Below the pieces are notes generated by a model. The model saw only the letters and a list, made by a program, of their open reading frames with translations. It did not search any database and was not told the origin of the DNA. A stretch of 31,631 bases of DNA from Bacillota bacterium. Its GTDB lineage: Bacteria > Bacillota > Sulfobacillia > RBS10-35 > JAJYVN01. Of this stretch, positions 15,840 through 22,861 are shown piece by piece. Both the position numbers and the translations under genes were made by a program. Location of the stretch: contig JAJYVN010000004.1 in the NCBI GenBank assembly GCA_021791995.1, forward strand, positions 1 through 31,631. The letters are read 5' to 3'. Numbering within the stretch: position 1 is the stretch's first letter; each line of letters begins with the position of its first letter.

Positions 15840-16550
15840 ATGCCTCTGTGGCTCAAGTGGATGGTGGCGGAAGCGGTTGGTACATTCTTTTTGGTCTTTC
15901 CTGGTGTGGGCGCATCCGCGTTGGGTGGGTATCTGCATGCGCCGGTTCCGCTCCTCGATGTTGCATTGGCGAACGGGCTCGGCTTGGGGGTTGGCATCAG
16001 TGTGACAATGGCGATCTCTGGTGGCGCGCTCAATCCGGCCGTGAGCGTGGGACTCTGGTCGCTTGGCAAACTGAAAGCCGGTGTGGCAGGACTGTACATC
16101 GTTTCTGAGGTGGTCGGCGCGGTCCTCGCTTGCCTTTTGCTTGCCTGGCTTTTACCCGGATCGGTCGCAACCGGTGTTCCGGTTCCGGGAACGGGGATTA
16201 ACGCTTTGCGGGCGGCAGGCATCGAGGCGGTTCTCACTTTTCTTCTGATGGTTGCGGTATGGACAACGGCTGTGGAAACGCGGGGACTCAAGATCGGTGG
16301 GTTCGGCGTCGGGCTGGTCGTGGTCTTTGATGTGCTGGTGGGGGGCCCTCTGACCGGCGCTGCAATGAACCCCGCGCGTGCGCTTGGCCCGGAGCTGGTC
16401 GCAGGCGTCTGGCACGCCGCTTGGGCCTACTGGGTGGGGCCCATCGCTGGGGCGCTTGTGGCATCGGTTATCTACCGCCTGTTTTTGCAGGGAAAAAACA
16501 GCGGAAAGGATGCGTCCACCGCGTCTCCCCCTCGTCCCGCGCAGTCATGA
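15840..16550 (+). CDS. MIP-family aquaporin / glycerol facilitator
   Basis: Six-helix channel protein of 236 residues for water or small neutral solutes in the cytoplasmic membrane. Both NPA half-helix motifs are present: SGGALNPAVS (Asn65) and GAAMNPARALGPEL (Asn177, followed by Arg180 of the selectivity filter). ATG 15840 follows GGGAGGCGAG and places the first membrane helix (LKWMVAEAVGTFFLVFPGVG) at the N-terminus as usual; the open frame upstream overlaps dacF in another frame and is not used. The short loop after the second NPA favours the aquaporin (AqpZ-like) branch over GlpF, but the substrate is not certain. No glpK is nearby. Confidence 0.93.
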   Translation: MPLWLKWMVAEAVGTFFLVFPGVGASALGGYLHAPVPLLDVALANGLGLGVGISVTMAISGGALNPAVSVGLWSLGKLKAGVAGLYIVSEVVGAVLACLLLAWLLPGSVATGVPVPGTGINALRAAGIEAVLTFLLMVAVWTTAVETRGLKIGGFGVGLVVVFDVLVGGPLTGAAMNPARALGPELVAGVWHAAWAYWVGPIAGALVASVIYRLFLQGKNSGKDASTASPPRPAQS

Positions 16551-16617
16551 ATCACGGCATTGGGTAACGGGGCATACACTACGGTCAACGCTCCCTTCGG
16601 GAAAGGAGGCGAAGGGG

Positions 16618-16899
16618 ATGATTGTCCATCGGCGCACTCGGCCATGGGCTCCGCGGCGCACGGGGGGGACCGATTTCGTGCGTGTCGGGCTATTGTTCAC
16701 CGGGTCGGTCATCGGCTGGCGGGTGTTGGCAGAGACGTTTACGCTCTTCCGGCAGGCCTATCTGCATACTGCGGGGGCCACAACCGCTGAATGGTCCGCC
16801 CTTCGGTTTGCGTTTGATGCGACCGTGTTAGTAGCTGCGGGTGGCGGGGTATGCGTCTCCTTGCTCGCCATGGAACTGGGACGCCTGACGCGCCGCTAA
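16618..16899 (+). CDS. Small two-helix membrane protein
   Basis: Not recognised. 93 residues from ATG 16618, after a strong ribosome-binding site (GGAGGCGAAGGGG). A basic N-terminus (RRTRPWAPRRTGG) precedes a hydrophobic segment VGLLFTGSVIGWRVLAETF, a loop of about 25 residues, and a second segment ATVLVAAGGGVCVSLLAMEL, ending with RLTRR. Positive charges at both ends suggest N and C termini inside. It is convergent with the GlnR-like gene, with 10 bases between. Confidence 0.7.
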   Translation: MIVHRRTRPWAPRRTGGTDFVRVGLLFTGSVIGWRVLAETFTLFRQAYLHTAGATTAEWSALRFAFDATVLVAAGGGVCVSLLAMELGRLTRR

Positions 16900-16909
16900 C
16901 CGCATGGTC

Positions 16910-17329
16910 CTATTCCTCGCCGTCGCCGCGCGATGCCCGTTCCGCATCCCGGCGCTCGAGACGATCAAGTATGGTCAAAAGTCGGGCCCGATTTACCAAC
17001 GGATAGAGTGACGCGGCCTTCTCATGCCGGCCGATCGATTCACGCGAGGGGTAGTCGTCCATCTCTGGGGAGCGCTGCTGGTTGTATTCGTGGACCAATG
17101 CCACGATGTTGGAGAGGGTGTATCCCTCATCGAGCAGGCGTTTCACCATTTGGAGGAGTACCAGTTGGTCACGCGAGTACAGTCGCTGATGGCCTTCCGT
17201 GCGCGCTGGCGTGACCAGCTTTTTGTTCTCGTAGTACCGTACTTGGCGGGCCGTTAGGCCGGTCAGCTCGGTCACCCTTCCGATCGTATACACAGGCAAG
17301 TCATCGCGCACTTCAAATGCCATGTGCAC
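16910..17329 (-). CDS. glnR: MerR-family regulator, GlnR-like
   Basis: 139-residue repressor-type protein. Residues about 13-80 form a MerR winged helix-turn-helix: YTIGRVTELTGLTARQVRYY, then ENKKLVTPARTEGHQRLYSR, then LLQMVKRLLDEGYTLSNIVAL. The ARQVRYYE plus GHQRLYS arrangement is that of GlnR/TnrA, which control nitrogen genes in Bacillota in response to glutamine synthetase. The C-terminal 50 residues are charged and differ from Bacillus GlnR. It lies divergent from glnA, where in Bacillus glnR and glnA form one operon. GTG 17329 (core GAGG seven bases before) and ATG 17323 are both possible starts. The glnA context makes the GlnR assignment likely but not certain. Confidence 0.8.
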   Translation of the reverse strand: MHMAFEVRDDLPVYTIGRVTELTGLTARQVRYYENKKLVTPARTEGHQRLYSRDQLVLLQMVKRLLDEGYTLSNIVALVHEYNQQRSPEMDDYPSRESIGRHEKAASLYPLVNRARLLTILDRLERRDAERASRGDGEE

Positions 17330-17361
17330 CTGGCCCCCTCTCCCTGCCCAACCTTGCCGTC

Positions 17362-17389
17362 ATTGTACTCGTGTCGAGCGAATGGTGAA
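17362..17389 (-). promoter_or_regulatory. Candidate promoter of the GlnR-like gene
   Basis: On the minus strand TTCACC (17384-17389) and TACAAT (17362-17367) are separated by 16 bases, 33 bases upstream of the GTG start. The -10 is good and the -35 fair. A perfect ACACG-C-CGTGT palindrome (17389-17399) touches the -35 and could be a regulatory site. Confidence 0.45.
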
Positions 17390-17406
17390 CACGCCGTGTC
17401 AGCTTT

Positions 17407-17435
17407 TTGTCCACAGTAGGAGGGTTGTGTAATAT
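17407..17435 (+). promoter_or_regulatory. Strong sigma-A-type promoter of glnA
   Basis: TTGTCC (17407-17412), exactly 17 bases, then TAATAT (17430-17435). Transcription would start near 17442, giving a leader of about 90-110 bases before the likely glnA start. Confidence 0.75.
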
Positions 17436-17444
17436 TCGATGACC
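17428..17444. promoter_or_regulatory. GlnR-like operator over the glnA -10
   Basis: The GlnR/TnrA consensus is TGTNA-N7-TNACA. Here TGTAA (17428-17432), seven bases, then TGACC (17440-17444) match nine of ten specified-or-N positions, the last base differing. It overlaps the -10 element and start region, a position that would let a repressor block glnA. Confidence 0.55.
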
Positions 17445-17552
17445 ACACCTTGACGCGGGTTGGACGGCCTGGTTAGACTTCATCCTGATGAATCGGCCGA
17501 GTGTGGCCGAGAGGCGAAGGGGGCGGTCCTGATCGCGGACGCGTCTGGGGTC

Positions 17553-18953
17553 ATGCAGATGATCAAGGATCACGGTGCCAAGTTTGTGGATGTCAAGTTC
17601 ACCGACGTGCCTGGAAGCTGGCAGCACTTCACTGTGCCAGCCGATGCGTTCAGTGAGGACGCGTTCGAGGAGGGGCTGGGATTCGATGGTTCCAGCATCC
17701 GCGGATTCCAGGAAATCAACGAAAGCGATATGCTCTTGTTTCCGGACCCCAAAACGGCGTTTATCGATCCCGCTTGTGCGGTTCCGACCCTCAGCCTGAT
17801 CTGCAACGTCGTTGATCCGTCCAGTGGCAAGCCGTATGATCGCGACCCGCGGTACGTCGCAGCCAAGGTAGAGGCACACGTGCGTCAGATGGGAATCGCG
17901 GACCAGGTCTTTGTCGGTCCTGAGATTGAGTTTTTCCTCTTTTCCGATATCCGGTACGGCAATGCGTCCAACGGTGCGTTCTACGAGGTGGATTCGCCTG
18001 AGGCGGTTTGGAACACGGGGCGGCAAGAGACTCCGGGAAACCTCGGGTACAAGATTCGGCATAAAGAGGGGTACTTCCCACCGCCCCCGGCGGATACGCT
18101 GCAGGACGTCCGCAGCGAGATGGTGTTGCGGCTCAAAGATGTTGGGATTGCTGTGGAGACGCACCACCACGAGGTTGCGACGGCGGGACAGTGCGAGATC
18201 GATATGCGTTTCGGCACGCTGACAACAATGGCTGACCAGAGCATGCTGTATAAGCATGTGATTCGGAATGTCGCGCGCAAGGCGGGGCTAACGGCGATCT
18301 TTATGCCCAAACCCCTGTTTGGCGACAATGGATCCGGGATGCATGTGCACCAGAGCCTCTGGAAGGATGGCAGGCCCCTATTCTTTGACGCCAAGGGATA
18401 CGGTGGACTGTCCGATCTCGCACGGCACTACGTCGGCGGGATCATCGCGCATGCACCGGCCGTCTTGGCCTTTGCGGCGCCGACGACGAACAGCTACAAG
18501 CGGCTGGTACCTGGGTTTGAAGCCCCTGTGAATCTGGTCTACAGCAAGCGCAACAGGTCCGCCTGTGTGCGGATTCCCATGTACAGCGACAATCCAAAAG
18601 CGAAACGCATCGAGTTTCGTTGTCCGGACCCGTCGGCCAATCCGTACCTGGCGTTTGCGGCGATGGTGATGGCCGGTCTGGATGGCGTTCGTCGCGGAAC
18701 CGAGCCCCCAGCTCCGGTCGATGCCAACATCTATGAGTTGCCCGCAGAGGAACTGGCGAAAATCGCCACCGTTCCGGGGTCCCTGGGGGAGTCCCTGAAC
18801 GCACTCAAGGCCGACCACGGGTTTCTTTTGGAGGGCGGAGTGTTCTCGGAGGGGTTAGTGCAGACGTACATCAAGTACAAGACGGATCGGGAACTCCTGC
18901 CCGTCAGCATGCGGCCGCATCCGTACGAGTTTCTTCTCTACGGCGACGTTTGA
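17553..18953 (+). CDS. glnA: Glutamine synthetase type I (GSI-beta subtype)
   Basis: Makes glutamine from glutamate, ammonia and ATP; a dodecameric cytoplasmic enzyme. The sequence aligns along its length with the Escherichia coli enzyme: GLGFDGSSIRGFQEINESDM, VGPEIEFFLFSDIRYG, ETHHHEVATAGQCEIDMRF, KPLFGDNGSGMHVHQSL and NRSACVRIPMY. It has the extra stretch around ADTLQDVRSEM typical of the beta subtype and the adenylylation-site motif NIYELPAEE with its Tyr. Bacillus-type GSI-alpha enzymes lack both. The start is uncertain. ATG 17553 is used here, but CTG 17529 sits five bases after AAGGGGG and would give a family-length N-terminus. TTG 17460 has no ribosome-binding site. The promoter and GlnR-like box upstream suggest nitrogen control. 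Confidence 0.95.
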   Translation: MQMIKDHGAKFVDVKFTDVPGSWQHFTVPADAFSEDAFEEGLGFDGSSIRGFQEINESDMLLFPDPKTAFIDPACAVPTLSLICNVVDPSSGKPYDRDPRYVAAKVEAHVRQMGIADQVFVGPEIEFFLFSDIRYGNASNGAFYEVDSPEAVWNTGRQETPGNLGYKIRHKEGYFPPPPADTLQDVRSEMVLRLKDVGIAVETHHHEVATAGQCEIDMRFGTLTTMADQSMLYKHVIRNVARKAGLTAIFMPKPLFGDNGSGMHVHQSLWKDGRPLFFDAKGYGGLSDLARHYVGGIIAHAPAVLAFAAPTTNSYKRLVPGFEAPVNLVYSKRNRSACVRIPMYSDNPKAKRIEFRCPDPSANPYLAFAAMVMAGLDGVRRGTEPPAPVDANIYELPAEELAKIATVPGSLGESLNALKADHGFLLEGGVFSEGLVQTYIKYKTDRELLPVSMRPHPYEFLLYGDV

Positions 18954-18964
18954 CGCTATTGACG

Positions 18965-19016
18965 GCAACCACCTCATATGCCAGTATATGGATACTCTGG
19001 TGTGTGAGGTGGTTGC
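18965..19016. promoter_or_regulatory. 12-bp hairpin hiding the VirB2-like ribosome-binding site
   Basis: GCAACCACCTCA (18965-18976) is perfectly complementary to TGAGGTGGTTGC (19005-19016), which ends one base before the ATG at 19017 and contains the Shine-Dalgarno GAGGTGG. The 28-base loop holds a further stem, AGTAT (18983-18987) with ATACT (18992-18996). No T-run follows, so it is not a standard terminator for glnA, whose stop lies 11 bases upstream. Read-through transcripts from glnA would carry a closed ribosome-binding site, whereas a transcript starting inside the loop would not. A TTGACG at 18959-18964 could be a -35, but I see no matching good -10. Confidence 0.75.
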
Positions 19017-19322
19017 ATGCTCTCAGCCAACACCCTCCCCAGCATTGCGCAGATTGCGCTCACGTCAAGCTCCTCTACCGTTCCGGCAGGAACCGCGGTG
19101 ATCGCTGGCTTTCTGTCCAACACTGCCCATTGGTTTGAGTATTTAGCATCCTTTGTATCTGTCTGCACGCTCGCCTACGGTGGGCTGCGGGTTGCCGCAG
19201 CCCACACCCCCCGAGCCCAAGCGGATGCCTGGAGGATCATCCTCGCGGGTATCGGGGGCCTGGTGGTTGCTCTACTGGCGCCGACGATCGTTGCCATCGT
19301 CCAGGGAATGATTCCGAGCTAA
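19017..19322 (+). CDS. VirB2/TrbC-like pilin candidate
   Basis: 101 residues. A polar, Ser/Thr-rich N-terminus of about 38 residues is followed by two hydrophobic helices: FEYLASFVSVCTLAYGGLRV (about 40-62) and IILAGIGGLVVALLAPTIVA (about 74-95). A short polar loop, HTPRAQADAW, joins them. Size, helix pair, loop position and the GIGGLVVALLAP pattern resemble VirB2/TrbC-type pilins of Gram-positive conjugation systems; such small proteins are hard to assign by eye. The position directly ahead of VirB6- and VirB4-like genes supports the call. The N-terminus does not look like a standard cleaved signal peptide. Translation may be controlled by the hairpin that covers its ribosome-binding site. 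Confidence 0.7.
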   Translation: MLSANTLPSIAQIALTSSSSTVPAGTAVIAGFLSNTAHWFEYLASFVSVCTLAYGGLRVAAAHTPRAQADAWRIILAGIGGLVVALLAPTIVAIVQGMIPS

Positions 19323-19348
19323 TCGGAAAGCTGGGGAGCTGATCGCCG

Positions 19349-20278
19349 ATGGCGCAGATCTTCTCGCCCGTTGTCGGAACAGCTGGGGTGGGCGGAACGT
19401 TGTCTGGGGTTGTCCAGGCCAACCCCGTGGAGGCGGCATGGCAATTGGGTCAGCAGGGCCTGGCCACGGGCATCGACTCCTTGCGGCCCACCGTTCTATC
19501 CCTGGTGTCGCATACGCTCCTCGAGCCCTTTCAACTGCCGGTAGCCGTGGGTGCACCGTGGGCAGCGCTTCGCGACATCGGATTTGCCCTGCTCACCGTG
19601 GTGCTTCTGTACGCAGTGGTCCGTTGGCAACTGGGGATGTGGATAGCCGCGCAGCCATCGAGCCCAGCGGCGATGATCCCCCGCGTGGGAGTAGCAGCCA
19701 TGGGGGTCGCCCTGAGCCTGGATCTGGCGCGCGGCTTGCTCTCACTGAACAACGTATTGGTGGCAGCGCTGTTGCACCTTGCGGCCCAAGACGCCTCCAC
19801 CTCCTTGCTCGATCCGGTATCCCTTGCGGTTCTAGCGGGAGTCCCTTTGGCTCTTGGCATCGGCCCAGAGGTGTTGGCCCTGATCGGTCTTGGTGCCGTG
19901 TTTGTGCTGGTGATTACCTATGCGTTGCGCAGTGCGGAGATTGCGGTGCTGACACTGGTGTTGCCGGTGGCTGCAGCACTCTGGGTTATTCCGGCTGCGA
20001 GCGGGTTTTGGAAGGCCGCCTTCGGGGAGCTCCTGGTGAGTGTTTTCATGCAAAGCATGCAGGTGGCGATGCTGCTCGCCTACGTCGTGGCGGTCCAGCC
20101 GGGAAGCGGGACATCGGCCGCCTTTCAATGGATCGGGGGCTTCGGGGCCATTGCGCTGTTGTTCGCTGCGCGTCGTCTCCTGCGCACCCTGATCCGCAAT
20201 GCTGGGGAGTGGGGGGAGGACGCGGCTGGCTCCGCCTGGGCACACGCAGTGGGCGGGATGGCCCGTGGCTATTTCTAG
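19349..20278 (+). CDS. Polytopic membrane protein, VirB6/TrbL-like
   Basis: 309 residues with about six to seven membrane helices. An N-terminal amphipathic part (residues 1-60) is followed by IGFALLTVVLLYAVVRWQLG, VGVAAMGVALSLDLARGLLS, a long hydrophobic pair PVSLAVLAGVPLALGIGPEV and LALIGLGAVFVLVITYALRS, then VLTLVLPVAAALWVIPAASG, LVSVFMQSMQVAMLLAYVVA and FGAIALLFAARRLLRTLIRN. The layout and the pattern of a long amphipathic start, central helices and a charged R-rich end resemble TrbL/VirB6-type channel components of type IV secretion. In the Ced system of Sulfolobales the equivalent is CedA. It starts 26 bases after the pilin-like gene (GGGGAG ten bases before ATG) and ends 15 bases before the next, so it is in one operon. 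Confidence 0.7.
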   Translation: MAQIFSPVVGTAGVGGTLSGVVQANPVEAAWQLGQQGLATGIDSLRPTVLSLVSHTLLEPFQLPVAVGAPWAALRDIGFALLTVVLLYAVVRWQLGMWIAAQPSSPAAMIPRVGVAAMGVALSLDLARGLLSLNNVLVAALLHLAAQDASTSLLDPVSLAVLAGVPLALGIGPEVLALIGLGAVFVLVITYALRSAEIAVLTLVLPVAAALWVIPAASGFWKAAFGELLVSVFMQSMQVAMLLAYVVAVQPGSGTSAAFQWIGGFGAIALLFAARRLLRTLIRNAGEWGEDAAGSAWAHAVGGMARGYF

Positions 20279-20293
20279 CGAGAGGGGGCAGTC

Positions 20294-21085
20294 ATGATGC
20301 GGGTGCAACCGAGGCACCGTCCTGGTTCGGTTCTGCCAGACTTGTCGTTGGATCAAGTCCTGGAGCTTGCGGTGGCAGGGGGCGTCTGCCTCCTGGTCCT
20401 AAATCGTCCTGGGTCCGAGGTGGTGCACGCGGTTCTGGCGGCTGGCGTAGCAGCCCTCGGCATCGTATTGGCGATCGGTCGCTGGCCGCCAGGTGGTGAA
20501 CGTGTCCCCCTCTGGTTGGCGCGTTTGGTTGCGTTCGCCACGCGACCAACAATGCGTCGTGGGTGGCGTGCGCAACGCCTGTATCCTTTGGATGCCATGC
20601 GCGGGGCGGTGTTGGTTATAGGTGGCCGCTCCGTATGCATCTGGAAGGTGGAGGGGGCCTGCCGTGGGCTATCCTCTCCGGCATTCGCCGGTCCTGAACA
20701 GGAGAGCCCACACCGCTGGCTTGGAGCTATGCAGCGGCCCGTGCAAGTAATCTACCACACGCGATGGGCAAGACCTGAGGACCTTCCTCCTGTCTGGCGC
20801 GCGTGTCCCTTCGGGATGGAGGGAATCCTCCGGGCCTACCAGGGGCACTGGGCCAAGATGATCGGATCCCGGTGTGTGCTCATGCCGCAGATTTTGCTCG
20901 TGATCGAGCCCGCACAAGACGTGCCAGCCCTCGTTGCTGCTGTGGTACGTCACACGGGGTGTCAGCTTTCACCCTTGGAAGGTGATGACCTCACAGGATG
21001 GCTTGCCTCGGAATTGGGAGGAAGCACGCCCGCACTGTCTCTGCGTGAAGCCGTGGCATGGAAGGTTGGGTTGTGGCATGGCTAA
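20294..21085 (+). CDS. PrgI-like / VirB4 N-domain-like membrane protein
   Basis: 263 residues. Two hydrophobic segments near the N-terminus (LELAVAGGVCLLVLNRP and VVHAVLAAGVAALGIVLAIG) are followed by a basic amphipathic stretch and a soluble domain. That domain begins DAMRGAVLVIGGRSVCIWKV, contains HRWLGAMQRPVQVIYHTRW and then ILLVIEPAQDVPALVAAVVR. This order recalls Gram-positive PrgI (VirB3-like) proteins fused to, or followed by, the N-terminal domain of VirB4/TraC ATPases. The VirB4-type gene next to it overlaps by eight bases and is shorter than many relatives at its N-terminus, so a split VirB4 is possible. The ATG at 20294 follows AGAGGGGG. Assignment rests on layout and context, not on a catalytic motif. 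Confidence 0.55.
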   Translation: MMRVQPRHRPGSVLPDLSLDQVLELAVAGGVCLLVLNRPGSEVVHAVLAAGVAALGIVLAIGRWPPGGERVPLWLARLVAFATRPTMRRGWRAQRLYPLDAMRGAVLVIGGRSVCIWKVEGACRGLSSPAFAGPEQESPHRWLGAMQRPVQVIYHTRWARPEDLPPVWRACPFGMEGILRAYQGHWAKMIGSRCVLMPQILLVIEPAQDVPALVAAVVRHTGCQLSPLEGDDLTGWLASELGGSTPALSLREAVAWKVGLWHG

Positions 21086-22835
21086 GTCACTCCAGGTGGG
21101 CCGGCGGCGGCCGTGGCAGCTATTGGGTCCGGATTTGGTTCTCGAAAAGCCGCGCCATGTGGTGCTCAACGATGCATCATTTGCGCGCTCGCTGTCCGTG
21201 ATCGGTTACCCGAGGGAGGTCCGTAGCGACTGGCTTGACCGCGTACGGTATCTTCCCGTCGAAATGCGGATGTCGCACTATGTGGAGCCAGTGGATTCGC
21301 ACGCGGCTGCTACCGAGCTCGCTCACAGCGTGCACCAACTCCGGTCGAGGCTGCTCTGGAACGATCGGAGTCAGGGCGGGCACAGTGCCGTCGAGGATGC
21401 GGAACTGGCGGACACGATCGCTCTGCAACAGGAACTGGCCCGTGGCAGCACCCGACTGTTTCGACACACCCTCACCATCACCGTCCGCGCCGGGTCTCTG
21501 GAGGACCTGGAACGTGCCAGCGACCTCGTCCTGACGGAACTGACCGGACAGCTCTTTGTGGTTCGCCTGCGCCGTTTCGAGCAGACTCGAGCCTTTTGCA
21601 CCACTCTCCCAGGGGGGGCCATGGATCTTACGGAGAGCCGCAACATGGATTCCGAAGCAATGGCGGTAACGCTCCCATGGTTTGGCGAGGGAACGGGGGC
21701 TCCGGCGAGCGGCGAAGTTTGGGGAATGGACGCGGAGCGCCACCGCCTAGTGGTGGTGGATCGCTTTGCCCAATGCAACCCGCACTCGGTGATCATTGCG
21801 GCTTCTGGGGCAGGCAAGTCCTTTTTCTTGAAGGCCATCCTCACGCAGGTGTTGATGCAGGGACAGCGGGCGGTTGTGCTGGACCCACAGGGAGAGTATG
21901 GAGCGTGGTGTCAGGCGATGAACGGCATCGCCGTCCGCTTGGGGTTCGGAAATGGTGCAACGAGCCTCCAACTGATTCCACTGCCATCGGAGGCACGTGT
22001 TGACCGTCGCCTTGCGCGGCTGGTGATCGGAAGGATTCTTGAGGGTTTGCTGGAGGTTCTGGGCCCACCCCTCCTTCCGAGTGAGCGGCATCATCTGTCG
22101 AGGGTTGTGGATCTTTGGACGGAGGCGTCGGGGGGGCAACTGGACGCGGCGCCCACCCTTGCCGAATGGGCCCAGCTCTTGGATGCAGGGGATACGGCGA
22201 AAACCGGTTTGGCGGCGCGCCTCCTGACGGCGCTGTCAGCGGGTCTCGCGTGTGTGGATGGGCGACGATTTCTTCCCGAGGACGCCTCGCTGGTGGTTTT
22301 TGATCTACGTGGCATTCTGGAGAACACCCCACAACTGCTACCCGCGATCTCCCTGATTCTCTCCGAGTTGGTATTGCTCCGATATGTGCGCTCTGATCGA
22401 CCCCCGCTCTTGATCGCGGTCGATGAGGCGCATCTCCTGCTCCTGCATGCGCCTGGGGCTCGGTTCTTGGAGCAGTTGTATCGCACGGGCCGCAAGCGCG
22501 GAGTCGCGGTTTCGCTTGTCACGCAGTCGGTTGGGGATCTCACCGCCCCATCCGGGTCGGAGGAGACAGTGCGGGCATGTCGAGCCGTGCTTGCGAACGC
22601 CTCCACGGTCTTCCTCATGCGGCAGCAGAATGCACGAGAGGCATCCGCTCTCTGCCGGCTTTATCGATTACCAGAGAGTGACGCGGAACGCCTCCTGGCG
22701 TTTGGGCGTGGTGAGGGATTGGCGTTGGTGGACGGGCGGCGGGCCTTCGTCCAGGTGCAGGTGCCGGAAGCGTTGCGGGAGGTGTTTGGGTCCTCCGGTT
22801 CCACGCCGATGGCGCAACGACAGAGACCGCCCTGA
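21078..22835 (+). CDS. VirB4/TraC-type secretion ATPase
   Basis: 585 residues from ATG 21078 (the frame is open further upstream, but this start overlaps the previous stop by eight bases in the usual operon way). This is a hexameric RecA-fold ATPase of the VirB4/HerA group that energises type IV secretion at the inner membrane face. Walker A is ASGAGKSFF (Lys247, Ser248); Walker B is LLIAVDEAHLLL (Asp449, Glu450). Between them lies VVLDPQGEYGAWCQAM, the typical sensor-like block after Walker A in VirB4/HerA proteins, and after Walker B comes YRTGRKRGVAVSLVTQS, with the arginine-rich strand and Gln. The N-terminal 235 residues form the usual poorly conserved VirB4 N-domain. Catalytic residues are all present, so it should be active. 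It is distinct from VirD4 couplers, since no N-terminal membrane helices are seen. Confidence 0.9.
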   Translation: MAKSLQVGRRRPWQLLGPDLVLEKPRHVVLNDASFARSLSVIGYPREVRSDWLDRVRYLPVEMRMSHYVEPVDSHAAATELAHSVHQLRSRLLWNDRSQGGHSAVEDAELADTIALQQELARGSTRLFRHTLTITVRAGSLEDLERASDLVLTELTGQLFVVRLRRFEQTRAFCTTLPGGAMDLTESRNMDSEAMAVTLPWFGEGTGAPASGEVWGMDAERHRLVVVDRFAQCNPHSVIIAASGAGKSFFLKAILTQVLMQGQRAVVLDPQGEYGAWCQAMNGIAVRLGFGNGATSLQLIPLPSEARVDRRLARLVIGRILEGLLEVLGPPLLPSERHHLSRVVDLWTEASGGQLDAAPTLAEWAQLLDAGDTAKTGLAARLLTALSAGLACVDGRRFLPEDASLVVFDLRGILENTPQLLPAISLILSELVLLRYVRSDRPPLLIAVDEAHLLLLHAPGARFLEQLYRTGRKRGVAVSLVTQSVGDLTAPSGSEETVRACRAVLANASTVFLMRQQNAREASALCRLYRLPESDAERLLAFGRGEGLALVDGRRAFVQVQVPEALREVFGSSGSTPMAQRQRPP

Positions 22836-22861
22836 GGTAGGGTGACGCATGGCACGCTCGG

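Noticed and set aside
18965..19016. Intrinsic terminator for glnA
   Set aside because: The stem is strong but no T-run follows and the arm ends at the next start codon. A regulatory hairpin fits better, although partial termination cannot be excluded.
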